Origin: CAVSUR01 sp052143655
Lineage (GTDB): Bacteria; Actinomycetota; Actinomycetes; Streptosporangiales; Streptosporangiaceae
DNA: 36,028 nt
Direction: 5' to 3'
Assembly: GCA_052143655.1 (NCBI GenBank)
Contig: JBKQSL010000050.1
Span: 1-36,028, forward strand
The notes beneath the pieces were generated by a model that had not been told where the DNA came from, ran no database searches, and saw nothing but the letters and a program-made list of their open reading frames with translations. Shown here in pieces: positions 26,779 through 34,602 of the stretch (position 1 is its first letter; every line of letters begins with the position of its first letter). A program made the position numbers and the translations under genes.

Positions 26779-27660
26779 TTGAGCAATGTGCTGCTGCTCA
26801 CGGCCGCTAGCCAGTCGGCGGCGGACATTCTCCCGTCGCTGAGCCTGCTCGCCCACGATGTCCGGGTAGCACCGGCGGTGCAATCCGCCGCCGCGCGCCA
26901 GCCGGCCGCGGACGCCGTGCTGGTCGACGCCCGCCGCGAGCTGGTGCAGGCCCGCCAGCTGTTCCGGCAGCTGCGCGAGAGCGGGATCAAGGTCCCGCTG
27001 ATCGCTATCGTGACCGAGGGCGGATGGGCCGCCGTCAGCGCCGACTGGGGGGCCGATGACCTGGTCCTGCACACCGCCGGGCCGGGCGAGGTCGAGGCCC
27101 GGCTGCGGCTGGCGATCGCCCGGGCCACCGAGCAGGCGCCGCCGCTGGCCGACGAGCTGCGATCGGGCGGCCTGGTCATCAACGAGGCCACGTACTCGGC
27201 CCGGATGCACGGCCGGTCACTGGACCTGACCTTCAAGGAGTTCGAGCTGCTGAAGTTCCTCGCGCACAACCCGGGCCGGGTCTTCACCCGCTCTCAGCTG
27301 CTGCAGGAAGTGTGGGGCTACGACTACTTCGGCGGCACCAGGACCGTGGACGTGCATGTGCGGCGGCTGCGAGCCAAGCTCGGGGCCGAGAACGAGTCGC
27401 TGATCGGCACCGTGCGCAACGTCGGCTACCGCTTCGTTCCCGCCCGGTCCGACAGCGCCGGCCCGGCCCCGGATCGCCGGCCCGGCGGGCAGGGGCCAGC
27501 CGGGCCGCTCCCGGCCGTGGAGCATGCGGCCGGAGGGCAGCAGGGCGGCTCGCCGGACGACGCCGCCATCGACGGCAGCCCGCCTGCCGGGCGGCCCCGC
27601 CCGGCACGGGCGGCGGAGGCTGGCAGCCGGGCGGTGGGCACCGGCCCGGCCCGGCCGTGA
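26779..27660 (+). CDS. glnR: GlnR, OmpR-type global nitrogen regulator
   Basis: GlnR switches nitrogen assimilation genes (glnA, amtB, nirB and others) in actinomycetes. The protein has an atypical receiver domain with VRVAPA, ADAVLVDARREL (D50), and TEGGWAAVSADWGADDLVLHTAGPGEVEARLRLA, very like known GlnR, and then the OmpR winged helix LDLTFKEFELLKFLAHNPGRVFTRSQLLQEVWGYDYFGGTRTVDVHVRRLRAKLG and ESLIGTVRNVGYRF. The TTG at 26779 is preferred over GTG 26770: GGAGG sits eight bases ahead and the N-terminus then matches GlnR. The last ~70 residues are a Pro/Gly/Ala-rich tail longer than usual. The stop overlaps mshD (GTGA); the same pair occurs in mycobacteria. Confidence 0.93.
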   Translation: MSNVLLLTAASQSAADILPSLSLLAHDVRVAPAVQSAAARQPAADAVLVDARRELVQARQLFRQLRESGIKVPLIAIVTEGGWAAVSADWGADDLVLHTAGPGEVEARLRLAIARATEQAPPLADELRSGGLVINEATYSARMHGRSLDLTFKEFELLKFLAHNPGRVFTRSQLLQEVWGYDYFGGTRTVDVHVRRLRAKLGAENESLIGTVRNVGYRFVPARSDSAGPAPDRRPGGQGPAGPLPAVEHAAGGQQGGSPDDAAIDGSPPAGRPRPARAAEAGSRAVGTGPARP

Positions 27661-28607
27661 CCGCGGAGCAGGTGCAGGTAACCGGGCAGCTGGCGCAGCC
27701 CGCCGCCGGTGAGGTGCTGCGGCTCGTCGCGCAGGCCACCGACCAGGACGGTGTCGGTCCTCTGTCCGAGCACGTCATGCTGCACCTGCGTCACGGCGGC
27801 GACCCGCGGGCGCGCAACTTCCTGGTGCGCCGCGACGGACGGCTGGCGGGATACGCGCACTTCGATCCGACCGACCCGGTAGCCGGGCCGAGCAGCGAGC
27901 TGGTCGTCGGCCCGGCCGACCGGGGCCACGGGGTCGGCCGGGCCCTGGTCCGGGCGCTGGTGGCCGAGGCGGACAGCCGGCCGCTGCGGCTGTGGGCGCA
28001 CGGCGACCTGCCCGCCGCAGCCCGGCTGGCGGCCGCCGCCGGCTTTGTGCGTACCCGGGTGCTGTGGCAGATGCGCCGGTCGCTGCGGGCCCGCATCGGC
28101 AACCCCGCGCTGGCCGCCGGGATCACCGTCCGCACGTTCGCGGTGGGGTCCGATGAGGACGCCTGGACCGACCTGAACCGGCGGGCATTTGCCCGCCACC
28201 CTGAGCAGGGCGGGTGGACCCGCGCCGACCTGGAGCTGCGCGAGCACGAGCCGTGGTTTGACCCGGCGGGCTTCTTCCTGGCCGAGCGGGACGGCCGCAT
28301 CGTCGGCTTCCACTGGACCAAGGTGCACGGTCACTGGACCAAGGTGCGCGGTGCCGCGGAAGAACCAGGTACCGGGGTCCACGACCCGATCGGCGAGGTG
28401 TACGTCGTCGGCGTCGACCCAGCCGAGCGCGGCTCCGGCGTGGGCCGGGCGCTGACCCTGGTCGGACTGCACTACCTGCGCTCGCGCGGCCTGCTGGAAG
28501 TCATGCTGTACGTCGACGAGGCGAACGCCGCAGCCATCGGGCTGTACCAGTCGCTGGGCTTCACGCACTGGGACAGCGACGTGATGTTCACTCATCAGCC
28601 CGGCTAG
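27657..28607 (+). CDS. mshD: Mycothiol synthase MshD
   Basis: MshD acetylates the cysteine amine of Cys-GlcN-Ins to give mycothiol, the main low-molecular thiol of actinomycetes. Two GNAT domains are visible: the N-terminal one with VVGPADRGHGVGRALVRALVAEA and the active C-terminal one with GEVYVVGVDPAERGSGVGRALTLVGLHYLRSRGL (acetyl-CoA loop) and MLYVDEANAAAIGLYQSLGF. The family phrase FHWTKVHG is present but duplicated: HWTKVHG-HWTKVRG. Length is 316 residues. GTG 27657 overlaps the glnR stop, so translation is coupled. It places a thiol gene beside the window's sulfurtransferase, thioredoxin and ECF pair. Confidence 0.94.
   Translation: MTAEQVQVTGQLAQPAAGEVLRLVAQATDQDGVGPLSEHVMLHLRHGGDPRARNFLVRRDGRLAGYAHFDPTDPVAGPSSELVVGPADRGHGVGRALVRALVAEADSRPLRLWAHGDLPAAARLAAAAGFVRTRVLWQMRRSLRARIGNPALAAGITVRTFAVGSDEDAWTDLNRRAFARHPEQGGWTRADLELREHEPWFDPAGFFLAERDGRIVGFHWTKVHGHWTKVRGAAEEPGTGVHDPIGEVYVVGVDPAERGSGVGRALTLVGLHYLRSRGLLEVMLYVDEANAAAIGLYQSLGFTHWDSDVMFTHQPG
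28311..28352 (+). repeat. In-frame 21-nt tandem duplication in mshD
   Basis: Positions 28311-28331 and 28332-28352 differ at one base and encode HWTKVHG followed by HWTKVRG. The conserved HWTKVH phrase of MshD is thereby doubled. Confidence 0.92.
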
Positions 28608-28616
28608 GGCGGCGGG

Positions 28617-28865
28617 TCAGCCGACCCGTACGGGCGTCCGCGCCTCGCGCCGGATGCCGAGTACCTCGTCCAGCTCCGCCATCGTCAGCGGATGCTCGCT
28701 GGCCGCTACCGCGCTCAGCACGTCGGCGTACAGGTCAATCTCGTCGAGCGCCACCCTGTCATGCAGCCGGAGGTCGAAATGATCACGCACCGTATCGACC
28801 TCCTCGTCGAGTGACGTGCTGGCGACCGCTCCGCCGCTCCGCCGGTCGGCGACGGCAGTGCGCAC
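28617..28865 (-). CDS. Small acidic protein of unknown function
   Basis: An 82-residue frame, not recognised. After about 17 basic or low-complexity residues comes LDEEVDTVRDHFDLRLHDRVALDEIDLYADVLSAVAASEHPLTMAELDEVLGI, a strongly helical, acidic run with a final basic tail (RREARTPVRVG). The pattern resembles a small helical regulator or protein partner. It converges on mshD (nine bases apart) and starts with GTG at 28865, though a later start near the LDEEVD segment is possible. The codon pattern is normal for the window. Confidence 0.55.
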   Translation of the reverse strand: MRTAVADRRSGGAVASTSLDEEVDTVRDHFDLRLHDRVALDEIDLYADVLSAVAASEHPLTMAELDEVLGIRREARTPVRVG

Positions 28866-29014
28866 GCAGGCTGCCGGTTACCTGCGTTCCAGGGTACGGT
28901 GCGACCGGCTGATCCGGCATGGCCCGATAGGGTCATTTACGGAATCACCCGGGGTGACCAGCCCGCGGGCGCCTGGGGCTACCCGGCTGGCCTGCCGTGA
29001 TCACCCGGGGCGGC

Positions 29015-29560
29015 TCAGCCGCCCCCAGCCGCCGGTCCGGCCCACTGCGCGCCGCGGTGCACCGCGGCGCGGCGGCGGTAGTTCTCCGGCGTCTGGCTGA
29101 ACCCGCGGATGTCCTCCTCGGTCAGCTCGCGCACCACCCGGCCGGGCACGCCGGCCACCAGGACCCCGGCCGGGATCCGGGCTCCCGGCCGGACCACCGC
29201 GCCCGCGGCGATCAGCGAGCCCTCGCCCACCTGCGCGCCGCCCAGCACGATCGCCCCGATGCCGATCAGCGCGCCGGCCCCGATGTACGCCCCGTGCACG
29301 ATCGCGCCGTGCCCGAGGCTGACCCGCTCGGTCAGCACTGCCGGCTCGCCCGCATCCACGTGCAGGCAGCACATGTCCTGGATGTTGCAGTCCGGGCCGA
29401 CCTCGATCACGTCCTCGTCGGCCCGCAGCACCGACCCGTACCAGACGCTTGCCCCGCGATCCAGCCGGACCCGGCCGACGAGGACCGCGCCCGGGGCCAC
29501 CCAGGCTTCCGGGTGCACCTGCGGCTGCGCTGCGCCGAGGGCGCCGATCAGCGGTTGCAC
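29015..29560 (-). CDS. Gamma-class carbonic anhydrase-like hexapeptide protein
   Basis: The 181-residue protein is a left-handed beta-helix built of hexapeptide turns (VLVGRVRLDRGASVWYGSVLRADEDVIEVG, GAIVHGAYIGAGALIGIGAIVLGGAQVGEGSLIAAGAVVRPG). The zinc-binding histidines of gamma-carbonic anhydrases are present: CLHVD and VSLGHGAIVHG, separated as expected, and the usual NIQD start of the loop precedes them. Likely role is CO2/bicarbonate conversion, but many such proteins have low or unknown activity. GTG 29560 is chosen because the helix begins right after it; the frame extends further without conserved features. C-terminal tail is a helix with SQTPENYRRRA. Confidence 0.85.
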   Translation of the reverse strand: MQPLIGALGAAQPQVHPEAWVAPGAVLVGRVRLDRGASVWYGSVLRADEDVIEVGPDCNIQDMCCLHVDAGEPAVLTERVSLGHGAIVHGAYIGAGALIGIGAIVLGGAQVGEGSLIAAGAVVRPGARIPAGVLVAGVPGRVVRELTEEDIRGFSQTPENYRRRAAVHRGAQWAGPAAGGG

Positions 29561-29897
29561 CGTCCTAGTCTGCTCCCGCCCCGAGCCGGCCGGCCAGGCT
29601 GGTCCTCGCACCGGGTCCGCGGGATGCCCCCGCCGGTACCCGCAGCGGCCCGGCCCGCGAACACGACAAAACAGGATAGACAGCCGTTTCGGTTGCGCGC
29701 CTGGGCCCTTCAGGACAATAGTCGTCCCGATATACCAGCAGACCATCGCGGACCGGACCCGGGCTGATCACCGGCATCAGCCGCCGACCGCCTACTCAGC
29801 GCAGTCCACTCGCAGATCCTGCCCGCACCGGCTGCCCGGCACATGTGCCCCCGGGCAGCCTGTCAGAATCTGCCTGAACCACCTGACGGGTGACATC
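29561..29897. other. Divergent intergenic region, carbonic anhydrase / DivIVA-like gene
   Basis: These 337 nt separate two divergent genes and must carry both promoters. The only AT-rich stretch is 29665-29735 (with ACAAAACAGGATAGACA and CGATATACC), which is the likely promoter zone. No repeat, RNA gene or further ORF was recognised. Confidence 0.5.
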
Positions 29898-30989
29898 ATG
29901 AGCGAGCACAGCGACCTCCTTACCGACTCCGGTCAGGAAGACCTCTTTGAGCGCGAGATTCGCGGCTACAGCCGCCGCCGGGTCGAAGAGTTCGTAGCCA
30001 GGAACCGCAGTCAGATCCGGGACCTGGAAGACCGGCTTTCGCAGACAATCGACGAAGGCGAGCGGATGCGGCTCGAGCTCGCCGCGCTCCGGCAGGAGGC
30101 CGCCGACAAGCCCGCGCACGAGGAGATCAGCGAGCGCGTCGGCCAGATCCTCAAGCTTGCTGACGAGGAGGCCAAGGCTCAGCGGGACCGGGCGCAGGAC
30201 GAGATCAGCAAGCTGCGCGAGGCCGCCAAGGCCGACACGGACAAGCTGCGGGCCGACGTCAAGGCCGAGACCGAGAAGGTCCGGGCCGAGGCGCAGGAGC
30301 AGGCCGAGCGGATGCTGAGCGCGGCGCAGGAGCAGGCCGAGCACTCCGTGGCCACGGCCAAGGCCGAGGCGGAGAAGATCCGCAATGCCACCAGAACCGA
30401 GGCCGACCGCGTGGTCGCCGAGGCCAACAAGCACGCGGAGAACGCCGTCGCCGCGGCCAAGGCACAGGCCAAGCAGCATCTGGACGAGGCCACCGCGCGC
30501 GCGACCGCGATCCACGACGGCGCAGAGCGCCGCCTGAACCTGCTGATGTCCCGGCACACCGAGGCGATCCGGCGGCTGACCGAGATCCGCGACGTGGTCA
30601 CCACCCTGGTTGCCGGGGAGAACTCGCGCGGGTCACTGGAGGACGAGGTCAACAAGGCGGTGGCCGGGGTGCTCGGCCACCAGCCGAAGACGCCGGCGGG
30701 GCAGCCGGGCGGCGTTTCCGACGGCCGGCACGCCAGCGGCCCCGCCGCGGCGGGGAAGGCCGCCGCCGCGCAGGGTGCCGGGCGGACCGAGGTAGCCGAG
30801 GCGCCGCACGGCAACGGCCGCGGCGCGGAGTCCCGGCCGTCAGCGCAGTCCAGCCGGGTCGCTCACCCGGCGGCCGAGGCGGCTTCCCGTGAGCCCGCGC
30901 CGGGAACCGGGCGGCACGGCGCCGAGACCATCAAGCGCTCCGCGGCCGGCGCCGAGGACGCTCCGGGCAGCCGGATCCTGTCGGAGTAG
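29898..30989 (+). CDS. DivIVA-domain coiled-coil protein
   Basis: The 363-residue protein begins with a DivIVA-like segment (LFEREIRGYSRRRVEEFVARNRSQIRDLEDRLSQ), the membrane-curvature targeting part of the family, then a long coiled coil (about residues 35-225) made largely of Ala, Glu, Lys and Gln with repeated AxAEKxRxEA and AEAQEQAE phrases. The final ~130 residues are a disordered, Ala/Gly-rich tail. Such proteins (for example DivIVA, Scy and FilP relatives in streptomycetes) organise polar growth or septa. ATG 29898 gives the family N-terminus; the ribosome site (GGGTGA) is weak. A strong hairpin follows the stop, so it is probably transcribed alone. Confidence 0.82.
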   Translation: MSEHSDLLTDSGQEDLFEREIRGYSRRRVEEFVARNRSQIRDLEDRLSQTIDEGERMRLELAALRQEAADKPAHEEISERVGQILKLADEEAKAQRDRAQDEISKLREAAKADTDKLRADVKAETEKVRAEAQEQAERMLSAAQEQAEHSVATAKAEAEKIRNATRTEADRVVAEANKHAENAVAAAKAQAKQHLDEATARATAIHDGAERRLNLLMSRHTEAIRRLTEIRDVVTTLVAGENSRGSLEDEVNKAVAGVLGHQPKTPAGQPGGVSDGRHASGPAAAGKAAAAQGAGRTEVAEAPHGNGRGAESRPSAQSSRVAHPAAEAASREPAPGTGRHGAETIKRSAAGAEDAPGSRILSE

Positions 30990-31005
30990 CCCGCCCGCAC
31001 CAGCC

Positions 31006-31048
31006 ACGAGGCCGGGCACCCGAGGCGAGATCGAGTGCCCGGCCTCGT
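31006..31048. terminator. Hairpin terminator behind the DivIVA-like gene
   Basis: ACGAGGCCGGGCAC (31006-31019) pairs perfectly with GTGCCCGGCCTCGT (31035-31048), 14 bp with a 15-nt loop. It starts 17 nt after the stop codon. No T-tract. Confidence 0.75.
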
Positions 31049-31209
31049 ACCATGACGGCTCGCCGTTGACCGGGCGCCGTCGCCGCCGCAGCCGTCGCAC
31101 GGCAGCGGCCTGAACCGGACACGATCTGGCGGCAGCTCTCGGCCTGCGCTGCCGTCCGCGGTATTGCCGCGCGGCTGGCGCCCGGCGGCTGAATCGGGGG
31201 CTCGCTGCG

Positions 31210-32478
31210 ATGAGAGGCCGGTTCGCAGTGATCTGCGTCGCCGTGACCGGGCTGGTCGCGACGGCGCTGCTCATCCCGCTGGCGCTGTTCATCGGCGACT
31301 TCGCCAGGGACCGGGGGTTCAGCTCCGCGCAGGCGCAGGCGGCAGCGATCGAGCCAGTCGTGGTCATCTCCACCAGCCCGGCCTTCATCCGCCGGTCGGC
31401 CGCCAGCATCGGGCCCACCGTGCTCTCCCGGCTGGCGATCTACCTGACCGACGCCAGCGGCCACGGACGGCTGCTGCTCGGCACTCAGCGGGCCAGCGCG
31501 GCTGACGTCAATGCCGCGGCCGTCGGAGCCCGGCCGGTCAGCGTCGCCGTACCCGGCGGCTACGCGGTCCTGCAGCCGGTGGAGCTGAGCCGAGAGCGGA
31601 CTGCGGTGATCGAGGTGTTCCTGCCGGCCGCGCAGGTCTCGGCCGGCGTGACGAGCTCGTGGGTGGCGATGGCCGGGATAGCTATCTGCCTGATCGCCGC
31701 GTCCGTGCTCGTCGCCGACCGGCTGGCCGCGCCGATCACCGGCTCGGCCCGGGACCTGGCCGCCGCGGCCAACGCGATGGCGGCCGGCGACCTGAGCGCG
31801 CGCAGCCCGGTGACCGGCCCGGCGGAAACGCGGTCGGCCGCGGTGGTACTGAACGCCCTGGCCGAACGGCTGGCCCAGCTGCTCGGAACCGATCATCCGA
31901 CGGGCCCCGAGCCGGTCAGTGCCGAGCCGGCCAGTGCCGAGCCGGCCAGTGCCGAGCCGGCCAGCCCGGAACCAGCCCGCCCGGAGCGGGCGAGCCCGGC
32001 ACCGGCGAGCGCGCAGCCAGCCAGCCTGGTACCGGCCAGCGAGCCGGCCGGCTGCGACGCCGCCGAGGTGCTGACCGAGCGGATGGAGTCCTGGTCGCCG
32101 CGGGCTCGCCGGGAGCACCGGCGGCACAGCCTGACCGGCGCCGACCGGGCCGCCTGGGTGCCAGTGCGCCGCGAGGAGCTGGCCGCCGCTGCCGACGCGC
32201 TGCTAGGCAATATCTTCCGGCACACCGGCGACGGCACGAGGTTCGTGGTGGCGCTGCACGGCGGCGATAACGGGGTGGTGATCACCTTCGCGGATGCCGG
32301 GCCCGGCATCGCCGAGCCGCAGGAGGTGCTCCGGCAGGGCAGCGGGCACAACGGGCTGCAGATCGCCCGCTGGGTGGCCGAGTCCACCGGGGGCGAGCTG
32401 CGCATCGACCGCGCGCCGCTGGGCGGGGCCCGGGTGCAGATGTGGCTGGTCACCGACCCGGGACCGGCTCAGCCATAG
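31210..32478 (+). CDS. Histidine-kinase-like membrane protein lacking the His phospho-acceptor region
   Basis: The 422-residue protein has a first membrane helix (RFAVICVAVTGLVATALLIPLALFI), an outer sensor part, a second helix (SWVAMAGIAICLIAASVLVA) and a HAMP linker (ADRLAAPITGSARDLAAAANAMAAGDLSAR). The ATPase domain is well kept: N box in LLGNIFRHTGDGT (N334), G1 in FADAGPGIAEP (D362), G2-type GSGHNGLQIARWVAESTGGEL. Between HAMP and ATPase, where related kinases have DLSHRLRTPLTALR, there are instead about 45 residues of EPASA-type pentads (234-278). So no histidine can be phosphorylated in cis. No response regulator is adjacent. It may be a decayed kinase, or act by binding or by phosphorylating another protein; the first is likeliest. 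Confidence 0.8.
   Translation: MRGRFAVICVAVTGLVATALLIPLALFIGDFARDRGFSSAQAQAAAIEPVVVISTSPAFIRRSAASIGPTVLSRLAIYLTDASGHGRLLLGTQRASAADVNAAAVGARPVSVAVPGGYAVLQPVELSRERTAVIEVFLPAAQVSAGVTSSWVAMAGIAICLIAASVLVADRLAAPITGSARDLAAAANAMAAGDLSARSPVTGPAETRSAAVVLNALAERLAQLLGTDHPTGPEPVSAEPASAEPASAEPASPEPARPERASPAPASAQPASLVPASEPAGCDAAEVLTERMESWSPRARREHRRHSLTGADRAAWVPVRREELAAAADALLGNIFRHTGDGTRFVVALHGGDNGVVITFADAGPGIAEPQEVLRQGSGHNGLQIARWVAESTGGELRIDRAPLGGARVQMWLVTDPGPAQP
31909..32043 (+). repeat. Nine 15-nt repeats coding EPASA-type pentads in the kinase-like gene
   Basis: Units of the type GAGCCGGCCAGTGCC recur nine times with increasing drift towards the 3' end; units 2 and 3 are identical. They encode EPVSA, EPASA, EPASA, EPASP, EPARP, ERASP, APASA, QPASL, VPASE. 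They occupy the place of the DHp phospho-acceptor helix. Confidence 0.88.
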
Positions 32479-32510
32479 CCGGCCGGGCCTTGCCGCGCTT
32501 CACCGGTCTC

Positions 32511-32539
32511 TTCGCAGCGCCCTCGCGGCGGCCTACGAT
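32511..32539 (+). promoter_or_regulatory. Promoter candidate for the 2OG-Fe(II) oxygenase
   Basis: TTCGCA (32511-32516), a 17-nt spacer and TACGAT (32534-32539) precede the gene; the -10 hexamer is the same as in the sulfur-operon promoter. The leader would be about 50 nt. Confidence 0.5.
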
Positions 32540-32595
32540 GGGCGTGCCGCGATCATCCGCGGCGGTGCGGCGAGGACGTTAGCGGGAGCCAGATC

Positions 32596-33561
32596 ATGCG
32601 CTCGTCAGTTCCGGTGATCGATCTGCATCCCTGGCGCAGCGGCGACCAGGCCGCGCGGGCTGGCGTCGCCGCGCAGGTTGACGACGCGCTGCAGCGGGTC
32701 GGCTTCTTTCTGGTCACCGGCCATGGCGTGGCGGGCGAGCTGCGCGCGCAGGTACGCGCCCAGGCACGGGCGTTCTTCGCGCTGCCGCCGGAGGTCAAGC
32801 AGCGCTACGCCGTCACCGTCGGCGGCCGGGGCTGGCTGCCGCCCGGCGTCGAGGCGAACGGCTACGCCGAGGGCACGCAGACCCCGCCGGACCTGAAGGA
32901 GTCCTTCGCGGTGGGCGCGGACCAGCCGACCGGGGACCCGGAGGTCGACGGGTTCTGGTTCCAGCCCAATGTCTACCCGGCCGAGGTGCCGGCGCTGCAG
33001 CCCGCTGTCGTGGCCTACCTGGCCCGGATGCGCGAGCTCGCCGACGACCTGCTAGTGCTGTGCGCCGCCGCGCTGGGGCTGGAACGCGACTTCTTCACCC
33101 GGCACACCGGGCACGCCACGCACACGATGAACATCAACCGGTACCCGCCGATGACGCTGGCCGGCCCGCCGGAGCCAGGCCAGTTCCGGATCGGCCCGCA
33201 CACCGATTTCGGCACCGTCACCATCCTCGACCGCGAGCCGGGCCGGGGCGGCCTGCAGGTCTGGACGCAGGAAGACGGCTGGCAGGACGCGCCGTGGCAG
33301 CCGGAGGCGTTCACGATCAACACCGGTGACCTGCTAGCCCGGTGGAGCGGCAGCCGGTGGACATCCAACCGGCACCGCGTGCTCCCGCCGCAGGCGCAGG
33401 CCCCCGACGAGGACCTGGTCTCGCTGGTCTACTTCTACGAGGCCGACCACGACGCGGTGATCGAGTCCCTGCGGCCGCCGGTCGGCAGGCCCAACGACTA
33501 TGCGCCGGTCGTGTCCGCCCAGTTCCTCAAGGAGCGCCTGGACGCGATCACCATCGGCTAG
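32596..33561 (+). CDS. 2-oxoglutarate/Fe(II) oxygenase, isopenicillin-N-synthase family
   Basis: The 321-residue protein has the DIOX_N part (PVIDLHPW, VGFFLVTGHGV, AFFALPPEVKQRY) and the jelly-roll core with the iron triad H202-x-D204 (IGPHTDFGTVTIL) and H260 (TSNRHRVLPP). The family's RxS motif, which binds 2-oxoglutarate or substrate, reads LVS here (EDLVSLVYFYE), so the Arg is replaced by Leu. ATG 32596 has GGAG nine bases ahead. The substrate is unknown; it is isolated between the kinase-like gene and ppx and no antibiotic gene cluster is near. General oxidative metabolism is a guess. Confidence 0.86.
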   Translation: MRSSVPVIDLHPWRSGDQAARAGVAAQVDDALQRVGFFLVTGHGVAGELRAQVRAQARAFFALPPEVKQRYAVTVGGRGWLPPGVEANGYAEGTQTPPDLKESFAVGADQPTGDPEVDGFWFQPNVYPAEVPALQPAVVAYLARMRELADDLLVLCAAALGLERDFFTRHTGHATHTMNINRYPPMTLAGPPEPGQFRIGPHTDFGTVTILDREPGRGGLQVWTQEDGWQDAPWQPEAFTINTGDLLARWSGSRWTSNRHRVLPPQAQAPDEDLVSLVYFYEADHDAVIESLRPPVGRPNDYAPVVSAQFLKERLDAITIG

Positions 33562-33563
33562 CC

Positions 33564-33605
33564 GGACAGCGCGGCCAGGCGGACAGCGCGGCTAGGCGGT
33601 CAGCG
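33564..33605. repeat. 17-nt tandem repeat at the convergent ends of the oxygenase and ppx genes
   Basis: GGACAGCGCGGCCAGGC (33564-33580) and GGACAGCGCGGCTAGGC (33581-33597) differ at one base, and a partial third copy (GGTCAGCG) follows. The ppx stop codon (TAG on the minus strand, 33594-33592) lies in the second unit at the very base where the two units differ. Confidence 0.8.
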
Positions 33606-34521
33606 TGTCGAGCCGCCGCAGGATGACGCCCTCGCGCAGCGCCCACGGGCAGATTTCCAGCTGGCCGAGCTCGAACAGGTCCATCGCGGCGTCTGCCACG
33701 ATCGCGCCGGCCGCTAGCTGCGGGGCCCGGCCGCGGGACACGCCGGGGATCTGGGCCCGCTCGGCCGCTGAGGTCCTGGCCAGCCGCTGCGCCAGCGCGG
33801 TCACGTCGGCGTGCAGCAGCCGCCGCCGCACGTAAGGCCCCTCGCTGGACGGCGCCGCACCCGCGATCCGGGCCAGCTGGCGGAACGTCTTGGAGGTCGC
33901 CACCACGTGATCGGGCCGGCCGTCCCGCAGCACCGTCCCGGCGGTCGCGGCGATCTCCGCCCGGACGTGCTTGCGCAGCTGCCGCGCCTCCTCCGGGTCG
34001 GGCGGGTCACCGGTCAGCCAGTCCCGGGTCAGCCGGCCGGCGCCGAGCGGGAGGGACACCGCGACTCCTGGTTCCTCGTCCACGCCGGAGGCGATCTCCA
34101 GCGATCCGCCGCCGATGTCGAGCATCAGCAGCCGGCCGGACGACCAGCCGAACCACCGCCGGGCGGCCAGGAACGTCAGCCGCGACTCATCCTGGCCAGG
34201 CAGCACCCGGATGCTGACCTGGGTCTGCTCCTCGATCCAGGCGAGTATCTCGTCGCCGTTGTCGGCGTCGCGCACCGCCGAGGTGGCGAACGCCAGCACC
34301 TCCTGCACGCCCTTGTCCTCGGCAATCCGCAGCGCCTCGTCGACGAACTCGCGCAGCTGCTGGGCGCACTTCTGAGTCAGCCGGTTCTGGCTGTCCAGGT
34401 GGCCGAGCAGCCGCAGCTCGGCTTTGTGCGAGTACGCCGGCTGCGGCCGAGCGCCCAGGTGCGCGTCGACCACGAGCAGGTGCACGGTATTGGATCCGAC
34501 GTCAAGCACGCCCAGTCGCAT
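33592..34521 (-). CDS. ppx: Exopolyphosphatase/ppGpp-phosphatase family protein (Ppx/GppA)
   Basis: The 309-residue protein belongs to the ASKHA phosphatases that cut polyphosphate or pppGpp. Landmarks are the phosphate-1 loop VLDVGSNTVHLLVVD at the N-terminus, FATSAVRDADNGDE, the RVLPGQDESRLTF segment, and the phosphate-2 loop LMLDIGGGSLEIA. Length matches short actinobacterial Ppx1-type proteins, which lack the C-terminal HD part. It probably tunes polyphosphate, a theme that fits the pst genes. ATG 34521 has TAGCGT six bases ahead, suggesting a leaderless mRNA. It diverges from the DUF427 gene. Confidence 0.9.
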   Translation of the reverse strand: MRLGVLDVGSNTVHLLVVDAHLGARPQPAYSHKAELRLLGHLDSQNRLTQKCAQQLREFVDEALRIAEDKGVQEVLAFATSAVRDADNGDEILAWIEEQTQVSIRVLPGQDESRLTFLAARRWFGWSSGRLLMLDIGGGSLEIASGVDEEPGVAVSLPLGAGRLTRDWLTGDPPDPEEARQLRKHVRAEIAATAGTVLRDGRPDHVVATSKTFRQLARIAGAAPSSEGPYVRRRLLHADVTALAQRLARTSAAERAQIPGVSRGRAPQLAAGAIVADAAMDLFELGQLEICPWALREGVILRRLDTLTA

Positions 34522-34527
34522 ACTCTG

Positions 34528-34533
34528 ACGCTA
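34528..34533 (-). promoter_or_regulatory. Leaderless -10 element of ppx
   Basis: TAGCGT (TANNNT) ends six bases before the ATG, the same spacing as in front of the fur-family gene. No clear -35 box. Confidence 0.35.
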
Positions 34534-34602
34534 CTGCGGCTCATGGCCGACCGCAGTACCGGTTCCGCCGCGGTCTGCGGCCCGGACCCCCAGGAGACGC
34601 TC

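Noticed and set aside
29565..29777. Small minus-strand frame in the carbonic anhydrase/DivIVA spacer
   Set aside because: No ribosome binding site, no recognised pattern, and it covers the likely promoter zone.
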